A stretch of 64,000 nucleotides of DNA from Selaginella moellendorffii (GCF_000143415.4 NW_003314278.1:78371-142370), one strand, 5' to 3'. Numbered from the stretch's first letter, positions 12,271 through 25,035 are shown. Notes: generated by a model from the sequence alone, not told the origin. A program made the numbers and translations.

Positions 12271-14050
12271 CAAACTTCTATGTCTCAAGCTCTCAATACC
12301 TCTATCACAAATTCAAACTCTTTCATAAGCCCTAAATGCCCTCTAGCCCTTGCTCACTCTCACATTGCTTTTATATAGAGAGGAATATATTGAGAATTAG
12401 AATATTTTGAGTGCTCTAAGCTACTAATAATGGTATGGCATGAGTGTTCTTCCTTCAATTATGGACTCTAGTGCATCAATGTAAATATCAAAGAGCTAGT
12501 TATAAAGGATAACCTTGCTAGACTCCAACCTTAGAAGGAATCGATGCCCTATCAAAGAGTTACAACTGCATAGTTCTATAGAGTTCACAATAGCAACAAG
12601 TGGAAGGCACTTGAATTTCAAGTAATCTTTGAATGAGCAAATGTTGTGGCATCTGATCAAAAGCTTCATAAATTTGATAGTGAGAAGTTTATTAATATTC
12701 TCCAAGGCAATTCCAACTTATTTGGGATATAAAGGTAAGTTAGGATTGCATCCATACTATATAGATATTTTAACAAAGCACTTGGAGAAGACTTCTAGCA
12801 ATGTTTGGAATGTACAGTTACAATGAGTAGATTGGAGAATGATTGAGAAGAGGGGCAACTAGAATTGAAGTAAAAGGATTATAGCTCAGATGGCTTGGTC
12901 TAACTCTATATTACCTTGCCTCTATAATTATATGCACTTTCACCCATACTCACTCTATGCACCTAACATGGTTGTAAGTAGTGAGAACTCAACCACATCC
13001 AGGATGCATGCCCAGAACAATTCTAGAGCTGCTATAAGATCCTTGTTCTGAGCAAATGCATAGAATCACAGTCCAGGAGTGTTTTCTTGAGTATTTAATA
13101 GAATTTCTTAGTGTGGATTGTTTGTTGAGGATGGCATAGGTCTGGCACAAGGAGCACGAATATAAACATATCAACAATGATTTAAAGTTTATTTTCAGCT
13201 GCAACGCCTTCTCTAGATTGTTTGGAGGCCTTTTCCAGGGTCCTTAGCAATCACTTGTAGCAGCCAGATGAAACATATGCATACATAAAACTCCCAATGT
13301 TGCTACTTGTCAAAGGTGGCAAGTTCATTTCTACAATAGTTCATTCTTCTCTAGCCTCTCCAGTACTTAGAGGTGACATCAGCTCACTGGAACCATAGGA
13401 TCCCAGCCAAAGCATCACCTAACATGATTGTGGCCTTTTTTCACAGACAACACTATTCAACTTGTCCACCAAATTCACAATGACTTAGACTACATTCCAG
13501 ACTTTAGAGGCACTTTGTCCTAGGATCTCTCAACCTCATGATATCAAGCATAATTCTATATTTTTGCTTAAAGTTGTAGTGGGATCAAAGTTGTAGTGGG
13601 ACCTTGATGAGTTGATGTGACATGCAGCTTTAGAAACTTCATTGGTGTCTCTAGCCTCCTTCCAAACACTCTTTGTTCACTTGGAGCATGCTACAACACA
13701 ACAATATTAAGCAACTTCTGAAATCACTATCAACTTCTCTTATAGTGACTTTTTATTTCTCTTCTTTATTTTCTTTGTTGTTTTCTGTTCTTTTTTTTCA
13801 CTCTTTTCTACTTGCCTTTCTATCATTATGGTAGCAAGCTTGGGCTTAGATTTCAGTTTTGAGGTGGCATCAACTTCAATCATCTAAGAGTTCATACATT
13901 TCCTGGCTTTTCTCCCATGGTTTTCAAATTCTTCTCTATATTAGATCAATCCAGACCTCATCACCATCACTTTTATCTACTCACAACCACTATCTAGTCT
14001 ATTATCCATTTGTTGCACTTGTCCTTCCAGATGGACCAACAACTCAACTC
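12271..14050. other. Intergenic, probable decayed retroelement interior
   Basis: No intact gene. The last ~200 bp before 14050 read on the minus strand as a Gag-like N terminus (VHLEGQVQQMDNRL-type start), consistent with the PBS-like site just beyond it. The rest shows nothing I can name. Confidence 0.4.
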
Positions 14051-14600
14051 CTCTAATACCAAAGCAAGTTGTACAATCAAACTTGTCATAGCTAGCTTAT
14101 GTGTCACCAGTCTAACAACTCGACCTAGAAGATGTAAAAGCATTAGCTAGGGCTCCACTAAACCTCTTGCCCCAAAGGTACAAGCATGACTCTCAAGCAA
14201 GAGACCTAGTTGGAAAAAAGACTATGTCAAGTTCTCTCTTGAATGCTCACAAAACTCTTAGGGCCACTAGATTTCCCCAACCAGCCAAAAAAACCACAAG
14301 AAATCATGCAATGAGGGTGTCAAGGCACTAGAGCATGTTGTATATAAGGGGACTCCCTGCATGCTAAGAAAACAATACCAACTCTCTCAGAACATAGTGG
14401 CTGAACTCAAGACACTTGTGGGGTTTCTGTGTTTAAGAGTGTTTAACAATGATTTTTAGAGTGTTTTGTCTCCCCATGTTGTTATCCACCATAACTCCAT
14501 TATCCACTAAAATCCCATCTGTAAATCCTTTTGGGCATCATTGAAAATCCTTTGGGGCATCATTTAAGATACTTCCAACCTTATACCATGTTTTGGACTT
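14051..14600 (-). mobile_element. LTR remnant with adjacent primer-binding site
   Basis: The minus strand reads TGGTATTAGAG at 14051-14061, one mismatch from the tRNA-iMet PBS. An LTR-like sequence extends from about 14069 rightward and contains a TATATAAG box near 14342. Partial relatives occur at about 30575-30760 and 40840-41000. The right boundary is uncertain. Degenerate repeats of a GGGCATCATTGAAGATCC-type word follow at 14520-14640. Confidence 0.5.
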
Positions 14601-14947
14601 TGGGCATCATTGAAGATCCTTTATGCCCATATCATATACTTCCAAAACCTTATACTGTGTTTTGGACTTTGGGCAGCACAAACTTGCACCACCCAGTAAT
14701 GCTATAAGTCCAAGCAAAACACGCCCTAAAAAATCCTCCTTGAAGAAGTCCCTCTTTAGTTCAACTTTGCTATATTTCAGGTCTAGATAAATTAATAATG
14801 TGAAAAATTAAATGGATAAATCCTTTATGCTAATTTTAAACCGCTACTATAATAATATGGAAATACCAGAATAACATGTAAATGACGCGAAAACCTAATG
14901 TGCGCATGTAAATGGAGATTGTTCTAGCAGGCTAGGGTGAAGGCGAG

Positions 14948-17900
14948 ATGAGGAGCAAGCGCCCAGAGCTGAGGAGGGTCGCGGACAACGAGGAGGGGGA
15001 GGATGGATCCTCGGATACAAGGACGGAAGAAGAGGAAGACGAAAGAGAGGAAGAAGAGCCAAATCGGCAAACCAGGTACTCTAGACCACATTTCCTTTTC
15101 TGCAAAAGCGGCCCTGATTTGTGTGATCAGGAAGAGGAAATCGATGGAATTTCCACGGCCGTGTAGCCGATCAGATGGGAAAGGCTGGCGCTGTCCGCAA
15201 CTGGCCATGGTGAATGACAACTACTGCGAGTACCATCGCAATAAAATGCGAGAAAAGACCCAGAGGTACAAGGATCAGGTGGCAACGAAGAGAAGCAGCA
15301 AGGAGCAGCAGCCTCCTCGGGAGGAGAAGAGAAAAAAGCTGCGCCGCTGTGATCGAAAGGAAACCGACATGGCCGAAGAGCTGGGTCAGGTATTCTTTGC
15401 TGTTCTTTTCGTTTTGCGAAGAATCTCACGACCATTTCTGGTCTCAGGAAAAACTCGTCGCCATTCGCGAGAAGTTAGAGCAGTACAAGAGCTGCCACCA
15501 GTGCCAGAGAAATGACAAAGGAGATGTGGTTTTCTGCGATGGCTGCAACAAGAAGCGCTACTGCGTTAGCTGTATCAAGCGATGGCAAGAAGCTTGCGGA
15601 TTCTTTTTTCTTAGCGTGTGAAGTTTTTGTTTTCTTTTTCCAGGTACCCGGAGCTGACAGTGAAAGACGTCCAGAAGCAGTGTCCTTTCTGCCGGAGGAA
15701 CTGTAATTGCAAAGCTTGCCTACGCACTCACGGGCCGAAAGTTGTAAGTAACATTCTCGCTTGATGATCAAGTGTCCGATGCTTTCCCTTGTCTGATGTA
15801 GGTGACTGCGGAGCTGCCTCCATCCAAACAGGTGGAGCATTTTAAGTATCTCCTTTGGAAGATCTCGCGCTATCTTAAACAACTCAGCAATGAACAACGA
15901 GAGGAAGAGGAGCTCGAGAAAAACATCCAAGGCGAGTAGTTCTGCAGTTCTGTCTTCATCAGACTAACAGTACGAGATGACAGGAGAGGCATACTTGGGA
16001 GTGGAAAAGGCTCCGGTGGATTTTGACGAGCGCCTCTATTGGTTGGATCTGTTTTGCAATTTTCTGTGACTGACGGACCTCCTCTTGGCAGTGATAACTG
16101 CCGGACATCCATTGTGGACATGCATCGAAATTGTCCCGGATGCGGCTTCGACTTATGCCTCACTTGCTGTCGAGAGCTAAGGGGAAAGGCTGAGGATCCT
16201 GCTCTCGAACAGGAAGGTGGCAGCACCTGGAAAGCACACAGTGACGGAAGCATTCCCTGTCGAAACTGTGATTCGCATCCTCTGTGTTTGAAGACGCTCT
16301 TCACACACCACCATACCTCAGACCTTCAAAAGTCGATTGAGGAGTGTCTAGAAGACTACCGTCCAGATCCTGAAGTCATGGCTAACACTTGCGACTGCTC
16401 GGAAAACGCAGGCAACGTCCGCCTGGCTGCAAAGCGTGAAGGATCCAGCGACAACCACATTTACTGCCCCAGCGCAAGCGACTTGAAAGACGAGGGAGTG
16501 AAACACTTTCAGAAGCACTGGGTACGTGGTGAACCAGTTGTCGTTCGGGATGTTCTAGAGGGTACCACAGGCCTGAGTTGGGAGCCGATGGTAATGTGGA
16601 GGGCTGTACGAGAGACAAACAAGAGTAAGACTGCCGTCGAGAACAAGAGCCTCAAAGCCATCGATTGCCTGGATTGGAACCAAGTAAGACTCTTGTCGAG
16701 TTTGGTTGCAGCTCTAACGTTCCATCTTCAGGTGGAGATAAACATACATCAGTTTTTTACAGGATACCAAGAAGGCCGTGTTCATCCAGACGGTTGGCCA
16801 GAAATGTTGAAGCTGAAGGATTGGCCACCAGCGACCTTGTTCAGCGAGCGCCTCCCTCGCCATGGAACTGAGTTTCTGAACTCTCTGCCTTTCAAGGCGT
16901 ATACGCATCCCACGACTGGTATTTTCAACCTGGCGGCAAAGCTGCCTGAGAACTCGTTGAAGCCTGACCTGGGGCCCAAAACTTACATCGCGTACGGGTT
17001 TCGTGAGGAGCTTGGCAATGGAGATTCTGTCACCAAATTGCACTGTGACATTTCGGACGCGGTAAACTGCCAGCTCCATATTGTAGTTCTTCATTTTGCT
17101 GATAAAAGTTTTTAACGTGCAGGTAAATGTGTTAACGCACACCTCTGAAATAAAGTGGCAACAGAAACGCAAGGAACGGATAGAAGTTATGCGCAAAGAT
17201 CTGCGCAATATGCAAACGTCACCGAGTGAGAACACGTCTTCCGAGTGCTGTTCTTCTGGAGTCGACACTAGTCACAAGGATGAAATTTTGGTCTGTGAGG
17301 CCAAGAGCAGTACTTATGGAGGTGCCTTATGGGATATTTATAGACGAGAAGACGTTCCCAAACTCGAAGCATATCTGATGAAACATTCGACAGAGTTCAG
17401 ACACATAGGAAACTTGCCAGTTAAAGAGGTAAACGTTGAGATTCTGTATAACCATTCTTACGCTTGTTTACTCCTTTTTTTTTTACATCAGGTGCACCAT
17501 CCCATACATGATCAGATTTTTTTCTTGGACGAGAAGCATAAACTGCAGTTGAAAGAGGAGTATCGTAAGTTTTATGCTACGTTGTTTTTTAGCTAAGCTT
17601 ATGTATAGCCCTTGTTCAGAAGTAGAGCCGTGGACTTTCGAACAGCACATTGGAGAAGCAGTATTTATTCCTGCGGGCTGCCCCCACCAAGTGAGGAATT
17701 TGAAGGTAAAATGTCACCACTGAAACGAGATGTGTGATGCCGAGTTCTTCCTTTGTGGCAGTCATGCATCAAGGTCGCACTAGATTTTGTGTCTCCGGAA
17801 AATGTGCATGAGTGCATTCGTCTAACAGAGGAGTTTCGGCGACTTCCAAAGGACCATCGGGCTAAAGAAGATAAGCTGGAGGTACTGATTCTGTTTTTAG

Positions 17901-17995
17901 ACTCAGCTCTTTCTAAGTCGCAAAATTTTCAGGTAAAGAAGCTCGTCTTACATGCGGCAGGACAAACTGTCGATCTCCTTCAGAAGTTGATGTGA
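14948..17995 (+). CDS. JmjC histone H3K9 demethylase, KDM3/IBM1-JMJ25 type with WRC domain
   Basis: Predicted nuclear Fe(II)/2-oxoglutarate histone lysine demethylase of 793 aa in 13 exons (14948-15075, 15131-15389, 15448-15584, 15644-15743, 15802-15931, 15984-16041, 16092-16683, 16732-17061, 17123-17428, 17492-17564, 17620-17705, 17762-17881, 17933-17995). Order: acidic N terminus; WRC domain with perfect CX9CX10CX2H spacing (Cys54, Cys64, Cys75, His78); RING-like cysteine cluster from Cys145 (CHQC, CDGC, CVSC, CPFC); a second Cys-rich block ([13 protein letters not shown]); JmjC domain. The iron ligands look intact: His572 and Asp574 in LHCDIS, and the distal His727 in GCPHQV. In Arabidopsis this family removes H3K9 methylation from gene bodies. 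Introns are 45-65 bp, and two use GC-AG ends. Exon joints are by hand; frame is open throughout. Confidence 0.88.
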
Positions 17996-18226
17996 GTGAG
18001 TGGAGAATTTTTGCAGCGAGCGGAGCCTTTTGCTCTATCTAGACATAATTCATTTTTTGTGGTTGCAGTTTGTAAAAACAAGCTACTGTAGAGAGGTAGA
18101 GCTATCGTTGATTCGCTAAGCTCGGGTTTTAAGCTCGCGAAATTTTGGAAACGTAATCATAAAGTGGATTGAGGCCCTTTCTTGTGTTTCTTCCTTCGTC
18201 CAGAGTTATCTGGTGTGCTCGGGGCA

Positions 18227-21200
18227 ATGGCTTGTGCCAGTAAGATGATGTTCGCTTCAATTATGCAGCAGCAGCACAAGGCCGCTGTTGCAGCGGCTTT
18301 TTATGGCAACGAGCAGCGTCCCTTGCTTCAGACAAGGGTAGCGAAGACGAGCTACAAAGTTTCAGCTGGAAGAGCTCAAGTTTTCGCAGTTCAGGTACAA
18401 AATTAAGTTTTTGTGGACGTGATCACTGTTTTTGTTTTGCGATCAGGGGCAGCAGCAGCTCACACAGCTTGAGTTACAGCAGCATCAGCCCCAGCGTGTT
18501 TATACATTCGGAAAGGGGCTCAGTCAAGGGGACAAGAGCATGAAGTCTCTGGTAAAAAATAATAGTTTCTCCTTATCTTGAAATGTATGATCGCTGTTCT
18601 TATCCTCTCAGCTTGGTGGCAAAGGTGCAAACCTCGCAGAAATGTCGAGCATAGGCCTGTCTGTACCTCCGGGACTTACCATCACCACAGAAACCTGTCA
18701 CGACTACTTTGACAACGGAAAGAAATTCCCTTCTGGCCTGTGGGAGGAAGTTCTAGCTGCACTCAGCGTTGTGGAGCGAGAAATGAATGCCTCGCTGGGA
18801 AATCCCACTGCGCCACTGCTGGTTTCTGTACGGTCAGGTGCTGCGGTTAGTGTTTCTAGCTTTTATTCTTTCTCGGTTCTGCAGGGTGGTGTTAGTGTTG
18901 ACTGTATGAAATGCAGTTGTCAATGCCGGGAATGATGGACACGGTGTTAAATCTGGGGCTCAACGACGAGGTTGCTGCCGGCCTAGGCCAGATAAGCGGC
19001 GAGAGATTTGCGTATGATTCTTATCGTCGCTTCCTCGACATGTTTGGTGATGTGGTAAGTCATATGTATGCCGTCTCTGGAAAGGTCCTTACTTTAAGTT
19101 GCAGGTGATGAATATTCCGCATTCACTGTTTGAGCATGAGCTGGAAACGATGAAGGCTGCGAGAGGGACAACGCTTGACACGGACCTCACCACGGAGGAT
19201 CTTAAAGAGCTTGTTGAGAAATACAAGGCGGTTTACTCTAAAGCAACTGGCAAAGAGTTTCCTTCTGGTATGTATTTGTCTTCTTATGCTTTTATTGACA
19301 GGCCTTCTTGTCTAAGCAGATCCAAAAGAGCAACTTAAGCTTGCCATTGTGGCTGTCTTCGAGTCGTGGAACAGTCCTCGTGCCATCAAGTATCGCAGTA
19401 TCAACCAAATCAGTGGTTTGCGAGGCACGGCTGTTAATGTCCAAGCTATGGTTTTTGGAAATATGGGACTTGACTCGGGTACCGGGGTGCTGTTTACTCG
19501 CAATCCTAGCACTGGGGAAAGGAAGCTCTATGGCGAGTACCTGATTAACGCACAGGTTTTTAATCTATAGTTGTATCTATGATGACTTTGAAAGTATGAT
19601 GGGTGCAGGGAGAGGACGTGGTGGCTGGGATCAGGACGCCGGAGGATATTGATGTCATGAAAGAACGCTTGCCTGGTGCTTATGCGGAGCTAGTGAAGAA
19701 CTGTGAAATACTGGAAAACCACTACAAGGATATGATGGTTAGGACGCAGTATATATATATGCCATGTTCTAATAATTCTCCTGGTGATGTTCAGGACATC
19801 GAATTCACTGTTCAATCAAACAGGTTGTGGATGCTGCAGTGCCGCTCCGGGAAACGAACTGGTGCTGGAGCGGTAAAGATTGCTGTCGACATGGTTGGCG
19901 AAAAGCTTGTGGACACCAAAACCGCTGTGAACATGGTCGAGCCTAGACACCTGGACCAGCTCCTTCATCCTCAGGTAGAAAGATTTGTTTCTCTCCTTCA
20001 CAATTCCTTCGTTTTCCTTCTACAGTTCGAGAATCCTGCTGCATACAAAGATTATGTCATAGGTTCTGGTCTTCCTGCTTCACCTGGTGCCGCAGTCGGG
20101 CAGCTCGTTTTCAGTGCCGAAGATGCAGAAGCCTGGCATGCTCAAGGGAAAAGCTGTATTCTGGTATTCTTCACGCAGCGTCATTTATCTGTCTTAGTGA
20201 TCTTTAATCCTTTTCAGGTAAGAAACGAGACGAGTCCAGAAGACGTTGGAGGCATGAATGCTGCCGCCGGCATTCTTACTGCACGCGGAGGGATGACGTC
20301 TCATGCTGCTGTTGTTGCCCGAGGCTGGGGAAAGTGCTGTGTTGCTGGATGCTCGGAGCTTCGAGTGAACGACGCACAGAAGGTAAAGAGTGCCAAGCGT
20401 TCTGGTTTTGAAACTTACTTTACAGACAATGTCGCTGGGAAACACGGTACTGAAAGAAGGTGACTGGATTTCGTTGAATGGGACAACGGGCGAGGTTATT
20501 GTGGGAAGGCAGGATTTGTCGCCTCCGGTACTTAGTGGTGACCTTGAGACTCTCATGCGCTGGGTTGATGATTATCGGAAGCTCAAGGTATGAGAAGTAA
20601 AGATGCACAATTAAACATGGACATGCGTTCAGGTTATGGCCAATGCCGATACTCCTGCGGATGCGCTCACTGCTAGAAACAACGGTGCTCAAGGTATCGG
20701 ATTGTGCAGAACAGAACACATGGTACGTGAGCTCTCTTATGCTCTTTTCTCGAGCTAGCCATGCGCGTTCAGTTCTTTGCTTCAGATGAGAGGATCAAGG
20801 CTGTGAGGCAGATGATCATGGCATCCACGCTCGAACACAGGCAAGCAGCTCTGGACAAGCTTCTACCATACCAACGATCAGACTTTGAAGGAATTTTTCG
20901 CGTCATGGATGGTAAGTGCGCAGCTTGGTAGTTTTAGTCACTAACCTGTGTTTCTTGCCAACAAGAATGTAGGTCTTCCGGTCACCATACGTTTGCTTGA
21001 TCCTCCATTACACGAGTTCCTTCCCGAAGGTGACATTGACGAGATTGTGGAAGAGCTTGCTGCGGAAACTGGTGTCCGCGAGGAAGATGTTCTACTTCGA
21101 GTTGAAAAGTTGTCCGAGGTGAACCCGATGCTGGGTTTCCGAGGCTGCAGGTATATTTCAAACATGAGAGTTTTAGTGGAGATTCTACGTTAGATGTTCT

Positions 21201-22090
21201 CAGGCTGGGAGTTTCGTATCCGGAGCTTACAGAAATGCAAGCTCGTGCCATCTTCGAAGCGGCTATAGCAATGTCCAATCAAGGCGTTAAAGTCCACCCT
21301 GAAATAATGGTTCCTCTTGTGGGGACTCCTCAGGTTCGTCGAGTTTTTGTGCAAGCTAATGTTTTGTCACGATTATCCTGTATACAGGAACTCGGAAACC
21401 AAGTTTCTGCAATCCACGGTGTAGCGGAAAGAGTCTTCTCGGAAGTTGGCAAAAGCCTGCCATACAAGATTGGAACTATGATCGAAATCCCTCGGGCAGC
21501 ACTCGTTGCAGACGAGGTAACAGAATCTCCCGTGGTTTTGTTTGCTTGATTCGGTGACACGCTAGATTGCATCACACGCGGAGTTTTTCTCTTTCGGCAC
21601 CAACGACCTGACGCAAATGACGTTTGGCTATAGCCGAGACGACGTGAGCAAGTTCTTACCCGTCTACCTCTCGCAAGGCATTCTACAGCATGATCCATTC
21701 GAGGTGCACGCATGACGTTTCACGAGGCTTTTCTTATACTTTTTTGTTCTTCCGGATCTCAGGTTCTTGACCAGAGAGGCGTCGGCCAACTTATCAGCAT
21801 TGCGACCGAGCGAGGCAGAAAAGCCAGGGATGGCTTGAAGGTGAAACGAGCTAAGTTGTGTGATTCATGGCTGACCGCCTGTGTAACATCAGGTAGGAGT
21901 TTGTGGAGAGCACGGTGGGGAGCCCATGTCCGTAGAGTTCTTCCATGAAGCGGGTCTAGACTACGTTTCGTGCTCGCCTTTCAGGTAAGAAAGAGAGAAA
22001 GAAAAGAAGATAATTCTAATGCAAATTTTTGTTTGATGTAGAGTGCCAATTGCGAGACTTGCTGCTGCGCAGGCAGCTACCAAGAAGTAG
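18227..22090 (+). CDS. PPDK: Pyruvate, phosphate dikinase, chloroplast-type
   Basis: Converts pyruvate, ATP and Pi to phosphoenolpyruvate, AMP and PPi. About 946 aa from 20 exons; first exon 18227-18394, last 22042-22090. The ATG at 18227 begins a Met/Ala/Ser/Gln-rich segment of about 55 residues consistent with a transit peptide. The N-terminal ATP-grasp domain follows ([16 protein letters not shown]). The swivelling domain has [13 protein letters not shown], with the phospho-accepting His526 and the regulatory Thr524 targeted by PDRP in plants. The C-terminal PEP-binding barrel has [14 protein letters not shown] and CGEHGGEP with the catalytic Cys904. All key residues are present. Introns are mostly under 75 bp. 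The JmjC gene ends 231 bp upstream on the same strand; the IGPS-like gene converges 107 bp downstream. A fragment of exons 17-18 recurs at 29203-29401. Confidence 0.95.
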
Positions 22091-22197
22091 AATCGCAAGG
22101 AATTCATTCATGAAACTCTACTGACACTAAAAACTATACATACTGTAAATAATCTGCACGAACCGTGATTGTAAATGACTGGTGTTTATTTGTTTTT

Positions 22198-23483
22198 CTA
22201 GTCGTCTCCACTCAATCCTTCTCGCAAGCTTTCGAGTAGCTCTTGCGGCGAACTTAGAGCCTCTCTTTTCAGGTAGACGGCGTCCGCCCCCGACACCTTC
22301 ATCTGCCGTGCCTCCTCCATCGAAGCAACGCCCTAGACGAGAAGAAAAAACTGAGTTGGAGTGCGAGGAGAGGAGCTTAGACTCACCACAATGGATGCGG
22401 CTCCGAAGGGGAGCTTTTGAACCAGAGACTTGGCGATGTCCTGCCGAAAGCCTGGTATTGGAACCTGCAGGAGAAGGGAAAGAGCTTGATACTGATGGCA
22501 GGAGAGCAAAAATTATGTCAATCAACGCACCGCAACTCCAACTGAGATGTTGAAACCGAAGAGCGGGATGCCGAGTGTGGAGAGTTCCTCAAGTTCCTTG
22601 AGATTGACGACCTGAAAGTTTCTGATTTAATCTTGGTTTCAGAAAAAGGAGCTCACCTCCACAACTGCGTCAAGTCCAGCTGTAGCTATGTAGCGCAGAA
22701 TGGATGGCGTTCCTGCAAATCGAAGAGTTTGATTTTTTTTTTAGAGCTTGCGGAAACACACGTACCTTTGGAAAGAACTGAGTAGACGGCCGTGAGAGCA
22801 GCAGCACCGGATTCCCGAGTATCGATTATCTATGCAAAACAAAGCTTTGTGCTCGATACACAATTATGGATTGGCTACCTGTATCGGATGAATGATCCAA
22901 TCTTTGCGAAGAACTGGGACCTCCACCGCTGCACATCCGAGGAATTACTTCGCACAAACTTAGGAAACCAACGTCAAGGAGAACACAACATAGAAAGAAA
23001 GAAAGAAGAATCGCTACCTTTCGAAACAGCTTCCAGATCCAAAACTCCATCTGGCGATACTTCTTCGTCAGTGCAAACCGAGATGGCGTCAGCTCCTGGA
23101 CAAGGAAGCAAACACTCGAATCACGCCGCAAAGAAAAAGAGAGAACGAAAAGAATCCATACCCCATGTAACATAGTCCTGGCTCCTTTGCGCAACGCCCT
23201 CTGGCTTCTCCGCCGGAGAGGCCCGCGCGACCTCGGCCACGATCGCCGTGCGGCCCTGCATTGTGCTGGCGACGATCTTCTGCAGCAACCGGTGCTGGGG
23301 CGGCGGCAATCTCTGGAGTCCCTGCAGCCGCGACTGGAGCTGCCGCTCCTGCTCGTCCATGGCGGCCAGGCGCGCCTCCAGGATCCGCTGCTTGTTGCGC
23401 AGCAGCGAGGTGAGGCGCCGCTGGTGCTGCTGCTCCTCCGGGGACGCCGACGCCAGGCAAATCCGCCACGCCGGGATCGCCAT
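22198..23483 (-). CDS. Divergent indole-3-glycerol-phosphate-synthase-like TIM-barrel protein
   Basis: Eight exons on the minus strand (23162-23483, 23018-23095, 22879-22928, 22766-22829, 22657-22712, 22531-22611, 22387-22464, 22198-22332) join in frame to 287 aa. An N-terminal Arg/Gln/Leu-rich helix (about 16-60) precedes a barrel with TrpC hallmarks: IVAEVARASP (Glu84), GADAISV, VLRKDW (Lys142), AVVEV and FGFNIS. In canonical IGPS the first motif is AE-x-K; here Ala86 replaces that catalytic lysine. The later ESGI phosphate-site motif is also absent. It is therefore probably an IGPS-fold paralog with altered or lost tryptophan-pathway activity; this is inference. It shares a 140-bp divergent upstream region with the UGT at 23624. 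Exon fragments recur at 29450-29960, 29971-30036 and 31032-31320. Confidence 0.8.
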
Positions 23484-23623
23484 TCGCAAGAGCCCTAAAT
23501 TCACCCAAAAAGCCCTAAGTGTTTATAAATTTGGCGCCAAATAAAACACCAGTGTTTACCAGTCAAATAGTGAATAGTCAACAGTAGCATGCGCGACCCG
23601 GATCTTTAGTCTTTGCTTTGGCG
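23484..23623. promoter_or_regulatory. Short bidirectional upstream region
   Basis: Only 140 bp separate the start codons of the minus-strand IGPS-like gene and the plus-strand UGT, so any promoter elements must be shared or overlap. It contains CAGTGTTTACCAGTCAAATA and a nearby AGTCAACAGT word (W-box-like TTGACT on the complement, about 23577-23582). No clear TATA box. Confidence 0.45.
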
Positions 23624-25028
23624 ATGGCAGACGAGCAGCGTCTTCACATAGCAGCGCTTCCCTGCGATGGATCCGGCCATATCAATCCCATGCTCGAGCT
23701 TTGCCGCCGCCTCGTCCCGCTGGGATTTCACGTAAGTTTTGTTCTTCCCAGGAATCTGTGCTCCAAGGTGGAGTCGAGCCTGCGAGAAGATGACCTCCAC
23801 ATCGATCTGGTGCCGAGCCCAGCCACGGACGTGTCACTGATCATAGCTGCGGAGCTCCAAGAGGAAGTGAAAGCGGTTCTAGAGGCCATCCGACCACCGG
23901 TGAAGTGCCTAATCTCTGATTGCTTCTTGGGCTGGTCGCAGGACGTCGCCGCGAGCCTGGGAATCCCACAGATCGCCTTAAACACCAGTCACGCGATCAA
24001 TGAGGTGCTCTTCTACCATATCCCAGAGCTCGAGTCCCGGGGTTATATTCCTGCCAGTGGTAAGAACTAAAGTTTCGGTTTTGAGAAGAAAGGAGGATGT
24101 TTTACTCATACCTCTGCGCGTCCTTTCCTCTCTTTCAGGCAACCCTGACCACCAAACTTTGATCGACTTCATTCCCGGCCTCGAGCCTTTCCCGAGGAGA
24201 TTGCTTCCTCTTAGCTTCCAGCGCGGCGGTCCTGTTGTGCTTCTTCTGGGAGCTGCTGCCAAGCGAACAAAGGGAGCTGCGTGTGTTCTCGTCAACTCCA
24301 TCGAGGAGCTGGATCACGAACTTGTGACTTCGCGCAGGAAAGAGTTTCCCAACTATCTGCCAGTCGGACCACTCGTACCTCATGCGCTTCTGCAAGAGCA
24401 CGAAACTATCAGTTCTCCAGAAGAAGACACTAGTATCAGCTGGTTGGACAAACAACCTCACCGCTCGGTTCTCTACATCGCCTTCGGAAGCGTCATCTCC
24501 CTCCCGGCTGATCAAGTGGAGAAGATCGCTAAAGCTGTGCAAGCCACTCACCAGCCAGTCTTGTGGGCGATCAGACGAAACTTTGCAAGCGACGCACCTG
24601 AAAACTTCTTCGAAAGCCTGCAAGAAAAAGTTGGAGAGCACAGTTTAGTTGTGGAATGGGCTCCACAAGTGCCTGTCTTGCGCCAGTCCGCAGTTGGAGC
24701 CTTCTTAACGCACTGTGGATGGAACTCGGTGCTAGAGGCCCTGCTCTGTGGAGTACCAACACTTTGCTGGCCGTGCGCCTACGAGCAGAACTCGAATGCT
24801 CATGTAATGACGGAGAAGTGGAAGACTGGGGTGAAGTTGGCTGATGGTCCCGACGATGATGTCAAATGCGAAGACTTGGAGAAGATCATAGATACTGTAA
24901 TGAATGGCGAAGAAGGAAAAGCAATGAGACGCAGAGCCGAAGCTCTCAAGGAGATTGTGAGGACAAGTACTTGCCACGAGAAAAACATTCGGCAACTCAA
25001 GAACGTGATTGTAGCCGCTTCTCAGTAG
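23624..25028 (+). CDS. Family-1 UDP-glycosyltransferase (UGT-1)
   Basis: Soluble plant UGT predicted to move a sugar from UDP-sugar to a small molecule. Two exons (23624-24059, 24139-25028; 79-bp intron) give 441 aa, normal for the family. The acceptor-side catalytic His is in GSGHINPM. The PSPG donor box starts WAPQVPVLRQSAVG, keeps HCGWNS and ends YEQNSN, so the final residue region differs slightly from the usual DQ. Start chosen at the ATG beginning MADEQRLH, a start shared with the two UGTs of the inverted duplication (32652 and 38770), which shows common ancestry. A fragment of this gene spanning the intron lies inverted at 30848-31010. Confidence 0.93.
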
Positions 25029-25035
25029 ACAATCT

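Noticed and set aside
18182-18226. Longer PPDK start
   Set aside because: The upstream in-frame codon is TTG; the first ATG is 18227 and gives a normal transit-peptide-like start.
23187-23544. Plus-strand frames rich in Arg/Leu/Ser
   Set aside because: Antisense to exon 1 of the IGPS-like gene.
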